A DNA stretch of 64,000 bases from Agromyces sp. SYSU T00194 (lineage in GTDB: Bacteria; Actinomycetota; Actinomycetes; Actinomycetales; Microbacteriaceae), in the NCBI RefSeq assembly GCF_040496035.1, contig NZ_JBEPJZ010000001.1:2418001-2482000 (forward strand). Reading direction: 5' to 3'. The position numbers were made by a program, and so were the translations under genes. The notes beneath the pieces were generated by a model that ran no database searches, had not been told where the DNA came from, and saw only the letters and a program-made list of their open reading frames with translations. Shown here in pieces: positions 1 to 8,592 of the stretch (positions within the stretch are counted from its first letter, which is position 1; every line of letters starts with the position of its first letter).

Positions 1-1
1 G

Positions 2-1195
2 ACCCGTCTCGGGCTCACGATCGCCGCACTGAAGATCACGTCGACGCACCTGTCGAGCGCCCAGCTCGGCATCACGATCACGACGCTGCTCACCGGCTAC
101 ACCATGGAGCCCGCGATCAGCTCGCTGCTCGCCGGCCCGCTCGAGGCGATCGGCGTGCCCGAGTCGCTCGTGCGACCGGTCGGCGCGACGACCGCGATCG
201 TGGTCGCCACCCTCCTGTCGATGATCATCGGCGAGCTCGTGCCGAAGAACTTCGCGCTCGCGCTGCCCCGTCAGACGGCGGTGCTCGTGATGCCGTTCCA
301 GACGGCGTTCACGACCGTGTTCGGGCCGGCCATCCGGCTGCTGAACGGCAGCGCCAACGCGCTGCTGCGCCTCATGGGCGTCGAGCCCAAGGAGGAGCTC
401 TCCGGCGCCCGGTCGGCCGAGGAGCTGTCCTCGCTCGTGCGCCGCTCGGCGAGCGCGGGGATGCTCGAGAAGGACACCGCCACGCTGCTCAGCCGCACCC
501 TGAGCTTCTCGCGCCTGAGCGCGGCCGACGTGATGACCCCGCGGCCGCGCGTCGCGAGCGTCTCCCGCACCGACACGGCGGCGGACGTGATCGAACTCGC
601 CTCGCAGACGGGCTACTCGAGGTTCCCCGTGCACGAGGAGAACGTCGACGACGTCGTGGGTCTCGTGCACGTCAAGCAGGCCGTCGCGGTGCCGCGCGAG
701 CGGCGGGCCGACGTGCCGGTCTCGGCGCTGCAGTCCGACGGGCTGCGCGTGCCCGAGACGATGCGCCTGGACGCGCTGCTCGGCGAGCTGCGGGGACGCG
801 GGTACCAGATGGCCGTCGTCGTCGACGAGTACGGCGGCACCGCTGGCGTGGCCACGCTCGAGGACCTCGTCGAGGAGATCGTCGGCGAGGTGTCCGACGA
901 GCACGACCGCTCTCGTGCCGGCATCGTGCGCCGGCCGGGCGCGGTGACGTTCCCCGGCCTGCTCCGACCCGACGAACTGCTCGAGCGCGCCGGCATCCGC
1001 GTGCCCGACGACGGGCCGTACGAGACCGTCGGCGGGTACGTCATGAGCGAGCTCGGACGACTGCCCGCGGTGGGCGACGAGATCGAGACGGGCGAGGGCA
1101 CGCTGCAGGTCGTGCGCCTCGACGGGCGGCGCATCGACCGGCTGCGCTTCGTGCGCACCGCGCCCGTGACCGAGGAGGAGGCGGCCGATGTCTGA
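2..1195 (+). CDS. CNNM/CBS-domain transporter (HlyC/CorC family), 5' partial
   Basis: Membrane protein of the CNNM/CorC family, linked in relatives to Mg2+/Co2+ efflux. The reading frame is open from base 2, so the N-terminus lies outside the window; an internal ATG at 104 falls inside the conserved membrane domain and is not the start. Order: rest of the CNNM domain with the conserved PKNFALALP segment, a tandem CBS pair (VMTPRP and VVDEYGGTAG motifs), then a C-terminal CorC_HlyC domain. The stop overlaps the ATG of the paralogous next gene, so the two are translationally coupled and may form a heteromer. Family assignment is firm; the transported ion is inferred. Confidence 0.9.
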   Translation, partial: TRLGLTIAALKITSTHLSSAQLGITITTLLTGYTMEPAISSLLAGPLEAIGVPESLVRPVGATTAIVVATLLSMIIGELVPKNFALALPRQTAVLVMPFQTAFTTVFGPAIRLLNGSANALLRLMGVEPKEELSGARSAEELSSLVRRSASAGMLEKDTATLLSRTLSFSRLSAADVMTPRPRVASVSRTDTAADVIELASQTGYSRFPVHEENVDDVVGLVHVKQAVAVPRERRADVPVSALQSDGLRVPETMRLDALLGELRGRGYQMAVVVDEYGGTAGVATLEDLVEEIVGEVSDEHDRSRAGIVRRPGAVTFPGLLRPDELLERAGIRVPDDGPYETVGGYVMSELGRLPAVGDEIETGEGTLQVVRLDGRRIDRLRFVRTAPVTEEEAADV

Positions 1196-2225
1196 TTGGG
1201 CCGGAATCGCCTGGCTGGTCGTGCTGCTGGCCGGCAACGCCTTCTTCGTCGGCGCCGAGTTCGCCGTCATCTCCGCGCGACGCTCGCAGATCGAGCCGCT
1301 CGCGGAGCAGGGCCTGCGTCGCGCCAAGACCGCGCTCTGGGCGATGGAGCACGCCACGCTCATGCTGGCGATGAGCCAGCTGGGCATCACGATCTGCTCG
1401 CTGCTGATCCTGAACGTCTCGGAGCCCGCCATCCACCACCTGCTGGAGGTGCCGCTGGCGCTCACCGGGTGGTCGGAGGAGGTCATCGGCGTCATCGCGT
1501 TCGTGATCGCGCTCGTGCTGGTCTCGTACCTGCACGTGGTGCTCGGCGAGATGGTGCCGAAGAACCTGTCCTTCTCGATGCCCGACCGGGCGGTGCTGCT
1601 GCTGGCGCCGCCGCTGGTGTTCACCGCGCGCGTGTTCCGCCCGCTGATCGTGGCGCTGAACGCGACCGCGAACGGCGTGGTGCGACTGTTCCGCGTCGAG
1701 CCGAAGGACGAGGCGACGAGCACCTTCACGCTCGAGGAGGTGCAGACGATCGTCGACCAGTCGCGGCGCGAGGGCGTGCTGGAGGACTCGAGCGGCACCC
1801 TGACCGGCGTGTTCGAGTTCACGACCAAGGTGGTGAGCGACATCGCGCTGCCGCTCGACGAGCTGGTCTGCCTCGGGCCCGACGGGACGCCCGGCGACGT
1901 CGAGCGCGCCGTCGCCCGTCGCGGCTTCTCGCGGTACGTCATCTGCGACGCGAACGGCGAGCCGGCCGGCTACGTGCACCTGAAGGACGTGATCGAGCTC
2001 GACGACGACGAGTTCGACGACCCGATCCCGACCAAGTTCGTGCGCCAGCTGGTCTCGATCTACGCGGGCACCGACCTCGAGGACGCACTCGCGACGATGC
2101 GCCGCACCGGCTCGCACCTGGCGCGCGCGTTCGACGCCGAGGGCGCGACCACGGGCGTGCTGTTCCTCGAGGACATCATCGAGGAGCTCGTCGGCGAGGT
2201 GCAGGACGCCACGAGGCGGGTCTAG
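1188..2225 (+). CDS. CNNM/CBS-domain transporter, second paralogue
   Basis: 345-residue paralogue of the preceding gene. Hydrophobic segments near residues 5-28, 55-75 and 90-115 make up the CNNM domain, with the family signature GEMVPKNL after the third. A CBS pair follows (about 200-335). Unlike its neighbour it ends directly after the second CBS motif (EELVGEVQD) and lacks the CorC_HlyC domain, so the pair is asymmetric. ATG at 1188 overlaps the upstream stop by 8 nt, which implies coupling. Likely role: divalent cation transport or homeostasis at the membrane, inferred from family only. Confidence 0.9.
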   Translation: MSDWAGIAWLVVLLAGNAFFVGAEFAVISARRSQIEPLAEQGLRRAKTALWAMEHATLMLAMSQLGITICSLLILNVSEPAIHHLLEVPLALTGWSEEVIGVIAFVIALVLVSYLHVVLGEMVPKNLSFSMPDRAVLLLAPPLVFTARVFRPLIVALNATANGVVRLFRVEPKDEATSTFTLEEVQTIVDQSRREGVLEDSSGTLTGVFEFTTKVVSDIALPLDELVCLGPDGTPGDVERAVARRGFSRYVICDANGEPAGYVHLKDVIELDDDEFDDPIPTKFVRQLVSIYAGTDLEDALATMRRTGSHLARAFDAEGATTGVLFLEDIIEELVGEVQDATRRV

Positions 2226-2226
2226 C

Positions 2227-2784
2227 GTGCCGGGCCGGGACCCGCAGTGGCGGACGCTCGCGTCGCGGGTGGCGTACGAGAACCGCTGGATCCGGGTGCG
2301 CGAGGACCAGGTCGAGGGGCCGCACGGCCGGGGCGTGTACGGCGTGGTCGAGATGCGGCATCCGGCCGTCTTCGTGGTCGCCCTCGACGAGGCGGAGCGG
2401 GTGTGCCTGGTCTCGCTCGCGCGCTACCCGACCGGGAAGCAGTCCTGGGAGGTGCCCGCCGGCGGTTCCGACGGCGAGGACCCGCTGGTCGCCGCGCAGC
2501 GCGAGCTCGCCGAGGAGACGGGACTCGCGGCGGCCGAGTGGACCCGCCTGGGCGGCATGGACGCGTTGAACGGCATCGCGGACGCCCCCGAGCACGTGTT
2601 CCTGGCGCGCGGGCTCGCTCCCGCGGCCGACGCGCGCGCCTCGCAGCAGGAGGAGGGGATCGCCGACGTGCGGTGGGTCGGGTTCGGCGAGGCGCTGGCG
2701 ATGATCGCCTCGGGCGCGATCGACGACGGCGAGTCGATCGCCGCCCTGGCGTTCGCGGGCATCCACCTCGGCCGATTCCGCTGA
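2227..2784 (+). CDS. Nudix hydrolase, ADP-ribose pyrophosphatase-like
   Basis: 185 residues, GTG start one base after the upstream stop, so probably read from the same transcript. The Nudix box lies at about 79-100, with RE at 92-93 and the metal-binding EE at 96-97 (RELAEETG); the preceding VPAGG segment is typical of ADP-ribose or nucleotide-sugar pyrophosphatases. The glycine before the first box glutamate is one position closer than in the canonical GX5E pattern. It probably hydrolyses a nucleoside diphosphate linked to a sugar; the substrate cannot be read from sequence. The following gene repairs damaged NADH, so the two may both be housekeeping enzymes. Confidence 0.88.
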   Translation: MPGRDPQWRTLASRVAYENRWIRVREDQVEGPHGRGVYGVVEMRHPAVFVVALDEAERVCLVSLARYPTGKQSWEVPAGGSDGEDPLVAAQRELAEETGLAAAEWTRLGGMDALNGIADAPEHVFLARGLAPAADARASQQEEGIADVRWVGFGEALAMIASGAIDDGESIAALAFAGIHLGRFR

Positions 2785-2833
2785 TCCGCGACCCGCCGTC
2801 CGGCGGGGCCTCGCGCACCCGCTGCCGGCGACC

Positions 2834-2839
2834 TATCGT
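2834..2839 (+). promoter_or_regulatory. -10 box of leaderless nnrD promoter
   Basis: TATCGT with exactly 6 nt to the ATG at 2846, placing the predicted transcription start at the A of the start codon. No clear -35 is visible. Confidence 0.5.
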
Positions 2840-2845
2840 GGGCGC

Positions 2846-3697
2846 ATGGACGTGGACGACGGCTGGCGCGACTGGACGGCGGACGACGCGGCGCGGTGGA
2901 TCGCGGTTCCGGAGGCATCCGACGACAAGTACCGGCGCGGGGTGCTCGGTGTGCGCACCGGCTCGCGCGAGTACCCGGGCGCTGCGGTGCTCGGCGTCGA
3001 GGCGGCGGCCCGCACCGGCGTCGGGATGATCCGCTACCTCGGGCCCCGGTCGGTGCGGGAGACGGTGCTCGCCCGCCGGCCCGAGGCCGTCGGCGTCGAG
3101 GGCCGGGTGCAGGCCTGGCTCATCGGCTCGGGCATCGACCCGCACGCGCGCACGTTCGTGCTCATCGGCGAGCTCAGCAACGCGCTCGCATCGGGACTGC
3201 CGGTCGTGGTCGACGCCGGCGCGCTCGACCTGGTCGGCACGCACGTCGGTCCGACCGTCATCACGCCGCACCACCGGGAGCTGGCGACGCTGCTCGCCGC
3301 GCGGGACGTCGAGGTCTCCACCGCGGACGTCGCGGCCGACCCTGCGGCGTGGGCGGTCCGCGCCGCGGCCGAGACCGGCGCGGTCGTGCTGCTCAAGGGT
3401 GCGGTGACGCACGTGGCGGACCCGGGCGGGACCCGCCTGCGCGTCGCGCTCGGCACGCCGTGGCTCGCGGCGGCGGGCACGGGAGACGTGCTCGGCGGCA
3501 TCCTCGGCGCCCTGCTCGCGACCCATCACGAGGAGCTGGCGGCGGATGCCTCGGTGCTCGCGCCGCTCGCGGCGACCGCTGCGGCGGTGCACGGGCTCGC
3601 CGCGCGTCGCGCCTCGGACGGCGGGCCGATCGTGGCGCTCGACGTCGCCGAGGCGGTGCCCGTGGTGCTCTCGGAGCTGCTCGCCGGCCGTCGCTAG
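2846..3697 (+). CDS. nnrD: ADP-dependent (S)-NAD(P)H-hydrate dehydratase
   Basis: 283 residues of the YjeF C-terminal/carbohydrate-kinase-like fold. It dehydrates S-NADHX and S-NADPHX back to the coenzyme using ADP. The glycine-rich motif AAGTGDVLGG with the catalytic Asp near residue 214 is intact, as are the N-terminal KYRRGVLGV segment and the VITPHHRE substrate motif. The NnrE epimerase domain that is often fused in front is absent. The ATG at 2846 is chosen because a -10-like TATCGT lies exactly 6 nt upstream and no Shine-Dalgarno is seen. Its TAG stop is part of the next gene's probable -10 box. Confidence 0.9.
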   Translation: MDVDDGWRDWTADDAARWIAVPEASDDKYRRGVLGVRTGSREYPGAAVLGVEAAARTGVGMIRYLGPRSVRETVLARRPEAVGVEGRVQAWLIGSGIDPHARTFVLIGELSNALASGLPVVVDAGALDLVGTHVGPTVITPHHRELATLLAARDVEVSTADVAADPAAWAVRAAAETGAVVLLKGAVTHVADPGGTRLRVALGTPWLAAAGTGDVLGGILGALLATHHEELAADASVLAPLAATAAAVHGLAARRASDGGPIVALDVAEAVPVVLSELLAGRR

Positions 3698-3700
3698 GCT
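3695..3700 (+). promoter_or_regulatory. -10 box of GT87-like gene
   Basis: TAGGCT with 7 nt to the ATG at 3708. Its first three bases are the stop codon of nnrD. Confidence 0.45.
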
Positions 3701-3707
3701 GGCGCGC

Positions 3708-4973
3708 ATGGTCGGGGAGCGCGGTCTCGAGGACCGGCGGTCGCAGCAGGCGTCTGACGCCGGTCGCTCCCGCGGATGGCGGATCGCGCTCTGGACCGGC
3801 TTCGCGGCGGTGCACGTCGCGATCGTGCTGTTCGGCCTGCTCGCCCCGGGCGGTGCGTTCCTGGATGTCTCGTGGGTCTACCACGACTGGATCGAGCGGG
3901 CCGTCGACGGTGGGGCGCTCGTCGGCCTCGACGAGCCGTGGGTGTACCCGATCCTCGCGATCGTGCCGATGGCGGCGGCGTACGTGCTCGGGCCCGAGCG
4001 CTACCTCGGGGTGTGGTTGGCGATCGTGGCCCTCCTCGACGCGCTCGCGTTCGCGATGCTGCTGGGGCGACGCCGCCTGTCGCCGACGCGCCGCGCGGCC
4101 GCGCTGTGGTGGCTCGCATTCCTCGCACTGCTCGGCCCGGTCGCACTCGGGCGCATCGACTCGGTGACCGCGCCCGTCGCGATCGTCGCGCTGCTGGTCG
4201 CGGCGGGGCGCCCGCGCCTGACGGCGGCGCTGCTGGCGATCGCCACGTGGATCAAGGTCTGGCCGGTGGCGCTCGGCCTCGCGCTCGTGACGGCGTCGCG
4301 CCGCCGACTCGAGGTCGTGTGGGTCGCGCTCGCCGTGTCCGCCGCGGTCATCGTCGCGAGCATCCTCGCGGGCGGCGCCCGCACGATCTTCGGGTTCGTC
4401 GCCGAGCAGGGCGATCGCGGCCTGCAGGTCGAATCGCCTGCGGCGGTGCCCTGGCTGTGGGCGGTCGCCGCCGGATCGACGCGCTCGGAGATCGCCCTCG
4501 ACGCGCAGATCATCACGTTCCAGGTGTCGGGCCCGGGCACCGCGTTCATCGCCGAGCTGCTCACGCCGCTGATGGCGCTGGCGCTCGCCGGCGTGCTCGT
4601 CGTGGGCGTCGTCGCGGTGCGCCGCGGGGCGGCGTTCGGCGCCGTGTTCCCGTCTCTGTCACTGGCGCTGGTGAGCGTGCTGCTGGTCTGCAACAAGGTG
4701 GGCTCGCCCCAGTTCGTCACCTGGCTCGCGGCACCCGTGGTGCTGGGGCTCTGCCTGCGACCGGCGCGATTCGCCGTGCCGGCCGTGCTCGTCGCCGCGA
4801 TCGCCGCCCTCACGCAGGTGACGTACCCGTACCTCTACAGCCGGCTCACCGGGGCCGACCCAGCGCTGGTGCTCGCGCTCACCGGCAAGGTCGTGCTGGA
4901 GGTCGTCGTGCTCGCGTGGGCCGTGCGCGCCGTGTGGAAGAGTGGGGTGCGGAAGACAGGGGAGGTCACCTGA
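3708..4973 (+). CDS. GT87/DUF2029-type membrane glycosyltransferase
   Basis: 421 residues with roughly ten hydrophobic segments from about residue 25 to the end, an extracytoplasmic loop after TM1 with acidic residues (VSWVYHDW), and an aromatic-rich WIKVWPVALG segment. This matches polyprenyl-phosphate-dependent mannosyltransferases of the GT87/DUF2029 group, which build cell-envelope glycans. An open frame extends upstream into nnrD, but the ATG at 3708 is preferred because of the TAGGCT box 7 nt before it and because the extension is arginine-rich shadow sequence. The stop overlaps the next ATG (TGATG). Donor and acceptor are unknown. Confidence 0.75.
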   Translation: MVGERGLEDRRSQQASDAGRSRGWRIALWTGFAAVHVAIVLFGLLAPGGAFLDVSWVYHDWIERAVDGGALVGLDEPWVYPILAIVPMAAAYVLGPERYLGVWLAIVALLDALAFAMLLGRRRLSPTRRAAALWWLAFLALLGPVALGRIDSVTAPVAIVALLVAAGRPRLTAALLAIATWIKVWPVALGLALVTASRRRLEVVWVALAVSAAVIVASILAGGARTIFGFVAEQGDRGLQVESPAAVPWLWAVAAGSTRSEIALDAQIITFQVSGPGTAFIAELLTPLMALALAGVLVVGVVAVRRGAAFGAVFPSLSLALVSVLLVCNKVGSPQFVTWLAAPVVLGLCLRPARFAVPAVLVAAIAALTQVTYPYLYSRLTGADPALVLALTGKVVLEVVVLAWAVRAVWKSGVRKTGEVT

Positions 4974-5275
4974 TGCTGGTCGCATTCTCGGTCGCGCCGA
5001 GCGGAACCGGTCGCGCGGACGGATCCGTGCACGACGCGGTCGCGGCCGCCGTGAAGATCGTGCGGGAGTCGGGCCTGCCGAACCGCACGTCCTCGATGTT
5101 CACGGAGATCGAGGGGGAGTGGGACGAGGTGTTCGACGTCGTCCGTCGCGCGACCGAGGCCGTCGAACCCTTCGGGTCGCGCATCTCGCTCGTGCTGAAG
5201 GCCGACATCCGGCCGGGGTACGCGGGCGAGCTCGACGGCAAGCTCGAGCGGCTGGAGCGCGCGCTGGGCGACTGA
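4973..5275 (+). CDS. Thiamine-binding (MTH1187/YkoF-type) protein
   Basis: 100 residues, within the usual size of the small DUF77 alpha/beta family; relatives bind thiamine or hydroxymethylpyrimidine. Conserved features are the N-terminal strand LVAFSVAPSG, the internal helix region AVAAAVKIVRESGL and the MFTEIEGEWDEV strand. ATG 4973 shares one base with the upstream stop, so it is co-translated with the glycosyltransferase, although no functional link is evident. Without a visible ABC transporter or thi gene nearby, the ligand is only a family inference. Confidence 0.82.
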   Translation: MLVAFSVAPSGTGRADGSVHDAVAAAVKIVRESGLPNRTSSMFTEIEGEWDEVFDVVRRATEAVEPFGSRISLVLKADIRPGYAGELDGKLERLERALGD

Positions 5276-5318
5276 GTCGCGGGATTCCGCGACGTCTCGA
5301 CCGGTTGCGCCGACCAGT

Positions 5319-5348
5319 TTGTCGAATCGATTCGACTTCTCGTAGACT
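5319..5348 (+). promoter_or_regulatory. Promoter of MFS gene with embedded palindromic operator
   Basis: -35 TTGTCG (5319-5324), 18-bp spacer, -10 TAGACT (5343-5348), 6 nt to the GTG at 5355: a leaderless promoter. A perfect 16-bp palindrome, GTCGAATCGATTCGAC (5321-5336), overlaps the -35 and spacer, the position expected for a dimeric repressor such as a TetR or MarR protein. No regulator gene is adjacent. Confidence 0.65.
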
Positions 5349-5354
5349 CCCTCC

Positions 5355-6635
5355 GTGACGACTCCCGACCGCACGGCGCCGACCCTGTCCCCGGCCCGCA
5401 CCCGACTCGCCCTGCTCGCGCTCGCGCTGGGCGGCTTCGGCATCGGCGCGACCGAGTTCGTCGCCATGGGGCTCCTGCCCGAGCTCGCCGCGGACCTCCT
5501 GCCGGAGCTGAGCGCCACGGCACCGGAGGCGGCCATCGCCCAGGCGGGCTGGCTCATCTCGGCGTACGCGCTGGGCGTCGTGGTCGGTGCCCCCACCATC
5601 GCCGCGGCCGCCGCCCGATGGCCGCGCAAGCAGCTGCTGCTCTGGCTCGTCGCGGCCTTCACACTGGGCACGGTCGCCTCCGCGCTGCTGCCGACGTTCG
5701 GGCTCGTCCTCGTCGCACGGTTCGTGGCGGCCGTGCCGCACGGGGCGTACTTCGGCATCGCGTCGCTCGTCGCGGCGAGCCTGATGGGGCCGGGCAAGCG
5801 CGCCCGAGGGGTCGCGCTCGTCCTGTCGGGGCTCACGATCGCGAACGTCGTCGGCGTGCCCGCCATCACCTGGCTCGGCCAGCAGGCCGGCTGGCGCGTC
5901 GCCTACCTCGCCGTCGCCGGGATCTTCGCGCTGACCTTCGTCGCCATCGCCGCCGCGGTGCCGTGGCAGCCGGGCGACCGGGCGGCGTCGATCCGCCGCG
6001 AGCTCGGTGCGTTCCGGCGTGTGCAGGTGTGGTTCGCGCTCGGCATCGGGTCCATCGGATTCGGCGGCTTCTTCGCGGTCTACACCTACATCGCCCCGCT
6101 CGCGACGGAGGTCGCGGGCCTGCCGGCATCGTCGGTCCCGCTGATCCTGATGGTCGTCGGCGTCGGGATGACGATCGGCAACCTCCTCGGCGGCTGGAGC
6201 GCCGACCGCAGCGTGCGCCGCTCGCTGCGCGGGTTCTTCGTGCTGCTCGCCGCGGCCCTCGCCCTGCTGGGGCTCGTCGCGGGCTGGGCTCCCGGGCTCA
6301 TCGTCGGCGCCATGCTGGTGGCCGCCGCGGCGGCGGCGCTCTCGCCGGTGATCCAGGCACGGCTGATGGACGTCGCCGGAGACAGCCAGTCGATCGCGGC
6401 CGCACTCAACCACTCGGCGCTGAACGTCGGCAACAGCCTCGGCGCGGCCGCGGGCGGCGCGGCGATCGCCGCCGGCCTCGGGTTCGTGTCGCCGATCTGG
6501 ATCGGCGTCGGGTTCACCGTCGTCGGACTCGCGCTCACGCTGGCCAGCGCGGCGGTCGACCGGTCCTGGCAGCGACGCGGCGTGGTGGTGCCGTACGCCA
6601 CCGGGGCCGTCTCGGTCGTCGAGGACGCCGCCTGA
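5355..6635 (+). CDS. MFS transporter, DHA1 (AraJ/Cml-type) drug or sugar efflux
   Basis: 426 residues with twelve predicted membrane segments. The signature GIGATEFVAMGLLPEL in TM1 and the loop 2-3 motif AARWPRKQLL are typical of DHA1 efflux proteins such as AraJ and chloramphenicol exporters. It probably exports a small hydrophobic compound or sugar derivative in exchange for protons; the substrate is unknown. GTG start, no Shine-Dalgarno, -10 box 6 nt upstream. A palindrome in the promoter suggests inducible expression, as expected of an efflux pump. Transcribed towards the convergent response-regulator gene. Confidence 0.88.
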   Translation: MTTPDRTAPTLSPARTRLALLALALGGFGIGATEFVAMGLLPELAADLLPELSATAPEAAIAQAGWLISAYALGVVVGAPTIAAAAARWPRKQLLLWLVAAFTLGTVASALLPTFGLVLVARFVAAVPHGAYFGIASLVAASLMGPGKRARGVALVLSGLTIANVVGVPAITWLGQQAGWRVAYLAVAGIFALTFVAIAAAVPWQPGDRAASIRRELGAFRRVQVWFALGIGSIGFGGFFAVYTYIAPLATEVAGLPASSVPLILMVVGVGMTIGNLLGGWSADRSVRRSLRGFFVLLAAALALLGLVAGWAPGLIVGAMLVAAAAAALSPVIQARLMDVAGDSQSIAAALNHSALNVGNSLGAAAGGAAIAAGLGFVSPIWIGVGFTVVGLALTLASAAVDRSWQRRGVVVPYATGAVSVVEDAA

Positions 6636-6676
6636 CCCGTCCGGGGCGGGAGCCCGCGGTGCCGCCCGGCGGCGTC
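6624..6676. terminator. Possible bidirectional terminator between convergent genes
   Basis: GACGCCGCC (6624-6632) pairs with GGCGGCGTC (6668-6676), a 9-bp GC stem spanning the stop codons of both convergent genes with an inner GC-rich loop. No U-tract. Confidence 0.35.
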
Positions 6677-7322
6677 AGTCGCCCTGGAGGAGGATGCCGT
6701 CGGCGATCGCGCGCTTGCGCAGCGCGACCTTCGTGCCGACGTCGTAGCCGGCGAGGCGGTACTTCTCGCGGATGCGCTTGAGGTAGCTCTTGGCGGTCTC
6801 CTCGGAGATGCCGAGCTTGAACGCCACCGCCTTGACCGGTTCGCCGGCGCCGTAGAGGGCCATCACGCGGCGTTCCTGCGCGGACAGGCGCGGGCCCTCG
6901 CGGTCGTCGGCCAGCGCCGGCTCGAGCTCCGCCGAGATGAACGACTCGCCGGCGCGAGCGGCGCGGATCGCGTCGACGATGGTCTCGACCGGCTCGTTCT
7001 TGACGATGTACCCGAGCGCACCGGCGTGCAGCGCCTCACGCACGACCGCCGGGTCGGAGTAGGCGCTCATGAGCACGGTGCGCACGCCCGTGGTGTTGAG
7101 CGTCGAGATCTTCAGCGAGATCGGCAGGTTGTCCTTGAGGTCGAGGTCGAGCAGGACCACGTCGACCGGGAACTCCGGATGCGCCAGCAGCTCGGGCCAG
7201 GAGGGCACGGCCGCACACAGGTCCACGTCGTCCGCCGCGGTGGGGATCCAGTCGCTCAGCGCGCCGAGCAGCATCCGATGGTCGTCGACGACGGCGAGTC
7301 GGATCGTCTCGGCTTCCGGCAT
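6675..7322 (-). CDS. NarL/LuxR-type response regulator
   Basis: 215 residues. N-terminal receiver domain (about 8-125) with the acidic pair DDH, phosphoacceptor Asp in LLDLDLKDN, and Lys in YIVKNEP. C-terminal HTH_luxR-like domain (about 150-212) starting LSAQERRVMALYGAG; its recognition region SEETAKSYLKRIREKY resembles the TVKTHL-type helix. ATG 7322 is preceded by AAAGGAG. It is the last gene of a three-gene unit with the histidine kinase and the intervening membrane protein (22 nt gap) and is presumably phosphorylated by that kinase. Target genes are not visible. Confidence 0.9.
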   Translation of the reverse strand: MPEAETIRLAVVDDHRMLLGALSDWIPTAADDVDLCAAVPSWPELLAHPEFPVDVVLLDLDLKDNLPISLKISTLNTTGVRTVLMSAYSDPAVVREALHAGALGYIVKNEPVETIVDAIRAARAGESFISAELEPALADDREGPRLSAQERRVMALYGAGEPVKAVAFKLGISEETAKSYLKRIREKYRLAGYDVGTKVALRKRAIADGILLQGD

Positions 7323-7344
7323 CAGCGCTCCTTTCGTGGGCCCC

Positions 7345-8592
7345 TCATCGTACGAGACCGACGTCCCCCGTATCGGCCCGATTCTCCACCGCGCAGTCGA
7401 TCGTGATCGTTCTGACACCCGCGGCGACTCCGGACTCGTACGGTCCGACGATACCGGCTGCCTCCCAGGTGGACGGATCCGTGCGACCACGGGGAACGCC
7501 GTGGGCCGCGATCGCGATGGGGAACGCGGTGCGCCGCGGGTGCATGGGGTCGTGCGGCCTCGCGGGCCCGATGCGGACCCCGACCGGTGCCGCCGCCGAT
7601 CGCGTGCGGTCGCTCGCGAGCAGCCACAGCACGAGCAGCAGCGCATCGCGCTGGCCCGGTGCGAGCGCGCCGGCGAGCCCGTCGGGATCGTGCACGTCCA
7701 CGGCATCGGCGAGGAACTCCGACTCGGCGATCGCGTGCTTCAGCCAGGTGTCGGAACGTCCTTCCATGAGGCGCATCCGCAGTCGGGTCGCAAGCGCTCC
7801 CGCCGTGGCTGCGAGGTCGGGACGCAGCGGCAGGGCGACGCGCCCGGCGCCGATGTCGGCGAGCAGGCGCTCCGCGTCGTCGTCGAGGCGCGCGAGCTCC
7901 TCCGAGGCGAACATGCCGACCGCACGCGTCGAGGTCCCGACCGTGCTCTGCACGAGCACGAGGTCGAGCTCGAACCGGACGATCCGGCGCAGGCCGGCGG
8001 CCGCCAGCGCCGTGACGACGACCGGCAGGACCGCGGTCGACGCGCTGGCCACGCCGACGACCGACTGCAGCCCGCCCTGCTCCGCCTGGGTGATGGCGTC
8101 GACCGCCAGCACGATGGCGATCGCAGCGCCCAGGCCGAGGGCGAACCGCTCGTCGCGCAGCACCACGACCGGCATCAGCAGCGCCCCGATCGAGGGCGCC
8201 GCCGTGGGCGTCACGCCCAGCGACAGCGACCCGTGGGTGCCGACGAGGTCGAGCACCACCACCGCGAGCGCGACCAGCACGACCACGGCCGGGGCGACCC
8301 AGCGGATGCGCACCAGGACGAACGCCGCCCACGCCGCCGCCGTCCCCGGCAGCAGGACCGCCCAGGCCAGTGCCGAGGCCGACGCGTCGCGGTAGAACGG
8401 CACCAGCACGACGAAGTGCAGGAAGTGCATGGCGACCAGCAGGGCCGCCGCCGCGAGGAGCCCGCCCGCGAGCCGGCCGCCGCCGACGCCCTCGAGGGCC
8501 GCATCGGCGGCGCGCGCAGAGCGCGCCGGGCGCCGGAACCCGCGGGGCCCGGTGCGGGCGCCGTCGGCGACGGCGGGTGGCATGCCGCTCAT
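7345..8592 (-). CDS. Membrane protein of unknown function in two-component unit
   Basis: 415 residues, not assigned to a named family. About six hydrophobic helices occupy residues 35-200 (ALLVAMHFLHFVVLVP and following), then a cytoplasmic tail of roughly 210 residues rich in Ala, Arg and Asp. The layout (helices, a helical stretch like a dimerisation region, then an alpha/beta-like end) mimics the neighbouring kinase, but I find no H-box, N-box or G-box, so it would be catalytically dead if it is a kinase relative. ATG overlaps the kinase stop (ATGA), so it is coupled. It could be a sensory partner or a degenerate duplicate of the kinase. Confidence 0.75.
   Translation of the reverse strand: MSGMPPAVADGARTGPRGFRRPARSARAADAALEGVGGGRLAGGLLAAAALLVAMHFLHFVVLVPFYRDASASALAWAVLLPGTAAAWAAFVLVRIRWVAPAVVVLVALAVVVLDLVGTHGSLSLGVTPTAAPSIGALLMPVVVLRDERFALGLGAAIAIVLAVDAITQAEQGGLQSVVGVASASTAVLPVVVTALAAAGLRRIVRFELDLVLVQSTVGTSTRAVGMFASEELARLDDDAERLLADIGAGRVALPLRPDLAATAGALATRLRMRLMEGRSDTWLKHAIAESEFLADAVDVHDPDGLAGALAPGQRDALLLVLWLLASDRTRSAAAPVGVRIGPARPHDPMHPRRTAFPIAIAAHGVPRGRTDPSTWEAAGIVGPYESGVAAGVRTITIDCAVENRADTGDVGLVR

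Noticed and set aside
104..1195. ATG 104 as start of the first gene
   Set aside because: The frame is open back to base 2 with conserved CNNM sequence (SSAQLGITITTLLTGYTM), so the true start lies upstream of the window.
3546..4973. GT87 gene starting in nnrD at 3546
   Set aside because: The first 54 residues are arginine-rich shadow sequence; ATG 3708 has a -10 box and begins just before the first membrane segment.
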